Positions 15,477 through 18,459 of a stretch of 18,459 nt of DNA are shown here, in pieces. The notes under the pieces were generated by a model. That model ran no database searches, was not told the origin of the DNA, and saw nothing but the letters and a program-made list of their open reading frames with translations. Every line of letters starts with the position of its first letter. Position 1 is the stretch's first letter. Source of the DNA: Treponema sp. (GTDB lineage: Bacteria > Spirochaetota > Spirochaetia > Treponematales > Treponemataceae); NCBI GenBank assembly GCA_024691265.1, contig JAILNT010000383.1, forward strand, positions 1 to 18,459, read 5' to 3'. The position numbers and the translations under genes are program-made.

Positions 15477-16286
15477 TTATTTCTTACCAAGCTCTATTGA
15501 TTTATTATAAGCTGCCGTAGCAGCTTCTATTACAGAAGAACGGAAACCTGATTTTTCCAGTGAAATAACAGCTTCTATTGTAGTTCCGCTAGGAGAACAC
15601 ACAGCATCTTTCAATTCACTTATAGAACGTCCATCTTTTAAAGACATTTCTGCAGCACCTTTTAGAGTCTGAGCCGCATATATATAAGCCTGCTTTCTTG
15701 GCATTCCAAACTTCACAGCAGCATCAGCAAGAGCTTCTATAAACATAAAGCCATAAGCTGGACCTGAACCACTTATAGCAGTAACACCGTCCATAAGCTT
15801 TTCGCTAACTTCTTCAACTTTTCCGGAAGAGCTTAAAAGTCGCATTACAACATCTACATCATCTGCATTTACAGATTCAGAAGCACACAAAGCAGTCATT
15901 GCTTCTCCTACTGTAGCAGGAAGATTTGGCATTATACGGATAAAAGGATAAGGTAAAAAAGAAGAAAGAGTTTTTAGAGAAAGCCCCGCAGCCATACTTA
16001 TACAAACAGTTGAAGGTTTTATACAATCTTTTATTTCTTCAAGAACTTCTTGCATAATATAAGGTTTTACTGCAAAAAATAAATAATCAGCATTCGATGC
16101 GACATCTCTGTTAGAACGAGATACATTCACTCCCAGCTTTTGAGCAAACAATTCAGATTTCTCATAATGCTTAGAAGATATAGATATTGAAGCTGGATTT
16201 ATAATCTTACACATAGCAGAAATAACAGCTCCACCCATAGTACCACAACCGATACAACCAACTCTTATATCACTAAGTTCTTTCAT
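15477..16286 (-). CDS. proC: Pyrroline-5-carboxylate reductase
   Basis: A 269-residue cytosolic enzyme that reduces pyrroline-5-carboxylate to proline with NAD(P)H. The dinucleotide-binding loop is GCIGCGTMGG (10-19). Further motifs are FFAVKPYIM (70-78), RIMPNLPATVG (117-127), and the substrate and dimer signature ISGSGPAYGFMFIEALADA (171-189) with SPSGTTIEAV (231-240). Length is normal. The start is ATG 16284-16286, nine bases after GGAG; an in-frame TTG at 16301 lies inside that ribosome binding site and was rejected. It follows proB after 41 bp and is the last gene of the proline operon, ending next to the shared hairpin terminator. Confidence 0.97.
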   Translation of the reverse strand: MKELSDIRVGCIGCGTMGGAVISAMCKIINPASISISSKHYEKSELFAQKLGVNVSRSNRDVASNADYLFFAVKPYIMQEVLEEIKDCIKPSTVCISMAAGLSLKTLSSFLPYPFIRIMPNLPATVGEAMTALCASESVNADDVDVVMRLLSSSGKVEEVSEKLMDGVTAISGSGPAYGFMFIEALADAAVKFGMPRKQAYIYAAQTLKGAAEMSLKDGRSISELKDAVCSPSGTTIEAVISLEKSGFRSSVIEAATAAYNKSIELGKK

Positions 16287-16327
16287 AAAAGATATCTCCA
16301 AAATATATTTATAGATATAATAAAACC

Positions 16328-17170
16328 TTACTTGTTCAACTCTTTCATCAAACAGTTTTCATCAGCAAGAAATAAAGTTGCAGGAGAAGTTCCGTTGGCA
16401 AGTTTTTCAAGCTCTTTTTCATTTCCACCATTTGCCAGAAGCATGGGTATTCCATAACTTGTTGTTTTTTCAGCAGCTTGAAGCTTAGTTTCAATACCAC
16501 CAGTACCAAAAGAAGAAGTCGAGCCTATTTTTATCTGTTTACGAAGTTCAGCAATATCAGTAACAGTTTCTACAAGCTTTGCATTTTTATTAGTTTTTGG
16601 ATTATCTGTATAAACCCCATTAATATCACTAAATAAAATGAGCAAATCCGCACTCCACAAAATAGCAGTAAGAGCACTTAAATTATCATTATCACCAATA
16701 CGTATTTCATCAAACGAAATACTATCATTCTCATTTATAATAGGAACAACACCTTCATCAACAAGAGTAAATAAAGTATTCCTCATGTTAAGAGTTCTAT
16801 GGTCATTCTCAAAATCATCTTTTGTAAGAAGAAGTTGACCTATGTGAATACCAAATTCACCAAAAGCCGCCCGCCATTTATCCATAAGCTCTACTTGCCC
16901 AATAGCACAAAGAGCCTGTCTATAATGCACATCACGACGGCGAGCCCAGCCATGAATAGCAGAAACTCCACTTACCTGTGCACCAGAAGAAACGAGAACA
17001 ATCTGCTTTCCCTTCTTTATTAAATCCGCACATTGAGCGGCAAAAGATTTCATAAATTCAATATTGATTGTGCCATCAGCCTTTGCAAGCGTATTACTTC
17101 CAATTTTTATAACAATTTTTCTGGCATCATTTATTGCTAAAGCTATATTCTGAAAAGTCTTTTCACTCAT
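16328..17170 (-). CDS. proB: Glutamate 5-kinase, short form without PUA domain
   Basis: This 280-residue amino-acid kinase catalyses the first step of proline synthesis, ATP plus glutamate to glutamyl phosphate, and is usually the feedback-inhibited step. Motifs: VIKIGSNTLAK (20-30), VLVSSGAQVSG (58-68), AIGQVELMDKW (89-99), INENDSIS (145-152), IGDNDNLSA (158-166), SDINGVYTDNP (181-191) and GTGGIETKLQAA (222-233). The chain ends with the kinase domain (GTSPATLFL at 260-268); the C-terminal PUA domain of the roughly 367-residue E. coli enzyme is absent. The ATG overlaps the proA stop (ATGA at 17167-17170). No strong ribosome binding site precedes it, so it probably relies on coupling to proA translation. 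The short form is known in some other bacteria and is not in itself a truncation. Confidence 0.96.
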   Translation of the reverse strand: MSEKTFQNIALAINDARKIVIKIGSNTLAKADGTINIEFMKSFAAQCADLIKKGKQIVLVSSGAQVSGVSAIHGWARRRDVHYRQALCAIGQVELMDKWRAAFGEFGIHIGQLLLTKDDFENDHRTLNMRNTLFTLVDEGVVPIINENDSISFDEIRIGDNDNLSALTAILWSADLLILFSDINGVYTDNPKTNKNAKLVETVTDIAELRKQIKIGSTSSFGTGGIETKLQAAEKTTSYGIPMLLANGGNEKELEKLANGTSPATLFLADENCLMKELNK

Positions 17171-18447
17171 AATCTTACTTGACCATCTCCATCTATAAGA
17201 TACTTTGTTGTTGTAAGTGCTTTAATCCCCATAGGACCTCTAGCATGAAGCCTTTGGGTACTTATCCCAAGTTCAGCACCAAAACCAAACTCTCCGCCAT
17301 CAGTAAATCTTGTACTTGCATTCACATAAACACAGGCTGCATCTATCTGCTGTTGGAAAATTCTTGCATGAGCTCTGTTATTTGTAACAATACTTTCAGA
17401 ATGTTTAGTATTATGTTCATTTATAAAAGTAATCGCTTCTTCAATAGAAGATACAACTTTTATTGCAACAACAAAGTCAAGGAATTCATAGCCAAAATCC
17501 TCTTTTGAAGCTTTTTGAACAAGTTCATGACCTTCTGCATTTATCAATATTTTATAGGAAGCCTCATCAGCTTTTATAGTAACTCTTCCTGCAAATTGCT
17601 TTAGTAATAAAGGAAGAAAAGCTTCTGCTTCCTTTTCATTTACAAGAATTGTTTCTATAGCATTACAGGCACCAGGACGCTGAATTTTTGCATTCTCTGC
17701 AATTTCAGCTGCCATCTTAATATCAGCATCTTCATCTACATAAAGATGACAAATACCACTTCCTGTCTCTATTACAGGAATTCTTGCATTGCTAGTAACA
17801 TTCTTTATAAGCTTTGCACCACCACGAGGAAGAACAACATCAATAAGCCCTACTGCATTAAGAATTTCATCAACATCTTTATGACTATTATCCTTATCAT
17901 TACATAAAGGACAAAGTTCTATAGCAGATTCAACTCCATCATCTTTGACAGAGTGCAAACCTTCCTTTATGGCATTCACAAGAGCTTTATTACTTTCATA
18001 AGCACTTGAAGAACCTCTAAGCAAAATAGAGTTACCGCTTTTATAAGCAAGACAAAAAGCATCTACTGTAACATTAGGTCTTGATTCATATATTATAGCA
18101 ACAACACCAAGAGGAAATCTTACTTGTTTAATCTGTAAACCGCTAGGAGTTGTCCAGCCACTTACAACTTCACCAATAGGATCTGTCTGGTCAATTACAA
18201 CCTGCATGCTGGATACAATAGAAGAAATTCTTTTATCATCTAAAAGAAGTCTTTCAACTAAAGCTTCCGACATACCTTTAGCTCTTGCCATCTCAACATC
18301 ACGAGAATTAGCTTCTATTATGCTTTTACGATTTTTGTCTATGGAGGCAGCTACGGCTGAAAGAGCCTTATTTTTCTGCACAGCATTATGAAGGGCCAGA
18401 ATTGCAGCCCCCTTACGCAAAGAGCCACATATACTTTCAATATCCAT
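17167..18447 (-). CDS. proA: Gamma-glutamyl phosphate reductase
   Basis: A 426-residue NADPH-dependent enzyme of the aldehyde dehydrogenase superfamily that reduces glutamyl phosphate to the semialdehyde. Key features are FPLGVVAIIYESRPNVTVDA, LPRGGAKLI, IETGSGICHLYVDEDAD, the catalytic cysteine in RPGACNAIE (Cys261, codon 17665-17667), and the C-terminal TDGGEFGFGAELGISTQ with ARGPMGIKALTT. Length is typical. A short insert at about residues 175-190 (ELCPLCNDKDNSHKD) is longer than usual and has two cysteines spaced CPLC. The start ATG 18445-18447 fits the family N-terminus, but only 12 bases upstream are in the window, so its ribosome binding site and promoter cannot be judged. It is the first visible gene of a proA-proB-proC operon, overlapping proB by 4 bp. 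Confidence 0.96.
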   Translation of the reverse strand: MDIESICGSLRKGAAILALHNAVQKNKALSAVAASIDKNRKSIIEANSRDVEMARAKGMSEALVERLLLDDKRISSIVSSMQVVIDQTDPIGEVVSGWTTPSGLQIKQVRFPLGVVAIIYESRPNVTVDAFCLAYKSGNSILLRGSSSAYESNKALVNAIKEGLHSVKDDGVESAIELCPLCNDKDNSHKDVDEILNAVGLIDVVLPRGGAKLIKNVTSNARIPVIETGSGICHLYVDEDADIKMAAEIAENAKIQRPGACNAIETILVNEKEAEAFLPLLLKQFAGRVTIKADEASYKILINAEGHELVQKASKEDFGYEFLDFVVAIKVVSSIEEAITFINEHNTKHSESIVTNNRAHARIFQQQIDAACVYVNASTRFTDGGEFGFGAELGISTQRLHARGPMGIKALTTTKYLIDGDGQVRL

Positions 18448-18459
18448 AAACGAAAGCCT

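Noticed and set aside
16287..16301. TTG start extending ProC
   Set aside because: The TTG is part of the TTGGAGATA ribosome binding site; the ATG at 16286 is correctly spaced and fits the family N-terminus.

Overview
This window is an AT-rich bacterial chromosome segment with tightly packed genes. The gene content points to a spirochaete of the Treponema type: an XPB-family DNA helicase next to its helicase-associated partner, paired TlyC/CorC-like membrane proteins, a lipoprotein with a loose lipobox, a proA-proB-proC cluster with a short ProB, and a large single-chain PurL. A complete-looking PurL suggests de novo purine synthesis, which the syphilis spirochaete lacks, so a gut, rumen or free-living treponeme is more likely. 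The taxonomic call is inference from gene content and protein flavour, not from a marker gene. There are no tRNA or rRNA genes, insertion sequences, CRISPR arrays or phage genes.

Layout. Positions 1-3200 (+) hold the 3' part of an XPB helicase gene, overlapping by 4 bp a 698-residue helicase-associated protein. Positions 3259-3900 (+) hold a cytidylate-kinase-like P-loop kinase with its own extended -10 promoter. On the minus strand, reading right to left, 7552-3906 holds a lipoprotein with a degenerate thioredoxin fold and then two overlapping CNNM/CorC paralogues. The last of these meets the kinase gene tail to tail with only 5 bp between stops. Positions 11648-7623 (-) hold purL, with a strong promoter placed so that its mRNA should have no leader, and a terminator behind it. 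Positions 13150-11855 (-) hold eno, with a long 3' tail ending in a hairpin terminator. Positions 13151-13488 form a divergent control region. Positions 13489-15405 (+) hold an AMP-forming long-chain acyl-CoA synthetase. A hairpin terminator at 15417-15457 sits between it and the convergent proline operon proA-proB-proC (18447 down to 15477, -).

How the genes work together. proA, proB and proC encode the complete glutamate-to-proline route in one operon. eno serves glycolysis, purL purine synthesis, and the acyl-CoA synthetase fatty-acid activation. The XPB pair is a DNA repair or transcription-linked helicase module. The CorC pair is probably a membrane ion-transport or efflux system.

Most of the window is ordinary housekeeping DNA. 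I see no clear new biological system. The points most worth a second look are the XPB partner protein with a WYL-like tail, the predicted leaderless purL transcript, a perfect palindrome inside the acyl-CoA synthetase promoter, the missing A10 lysine in that enzyme, and the uneven divergence of the two CorC paralogues.
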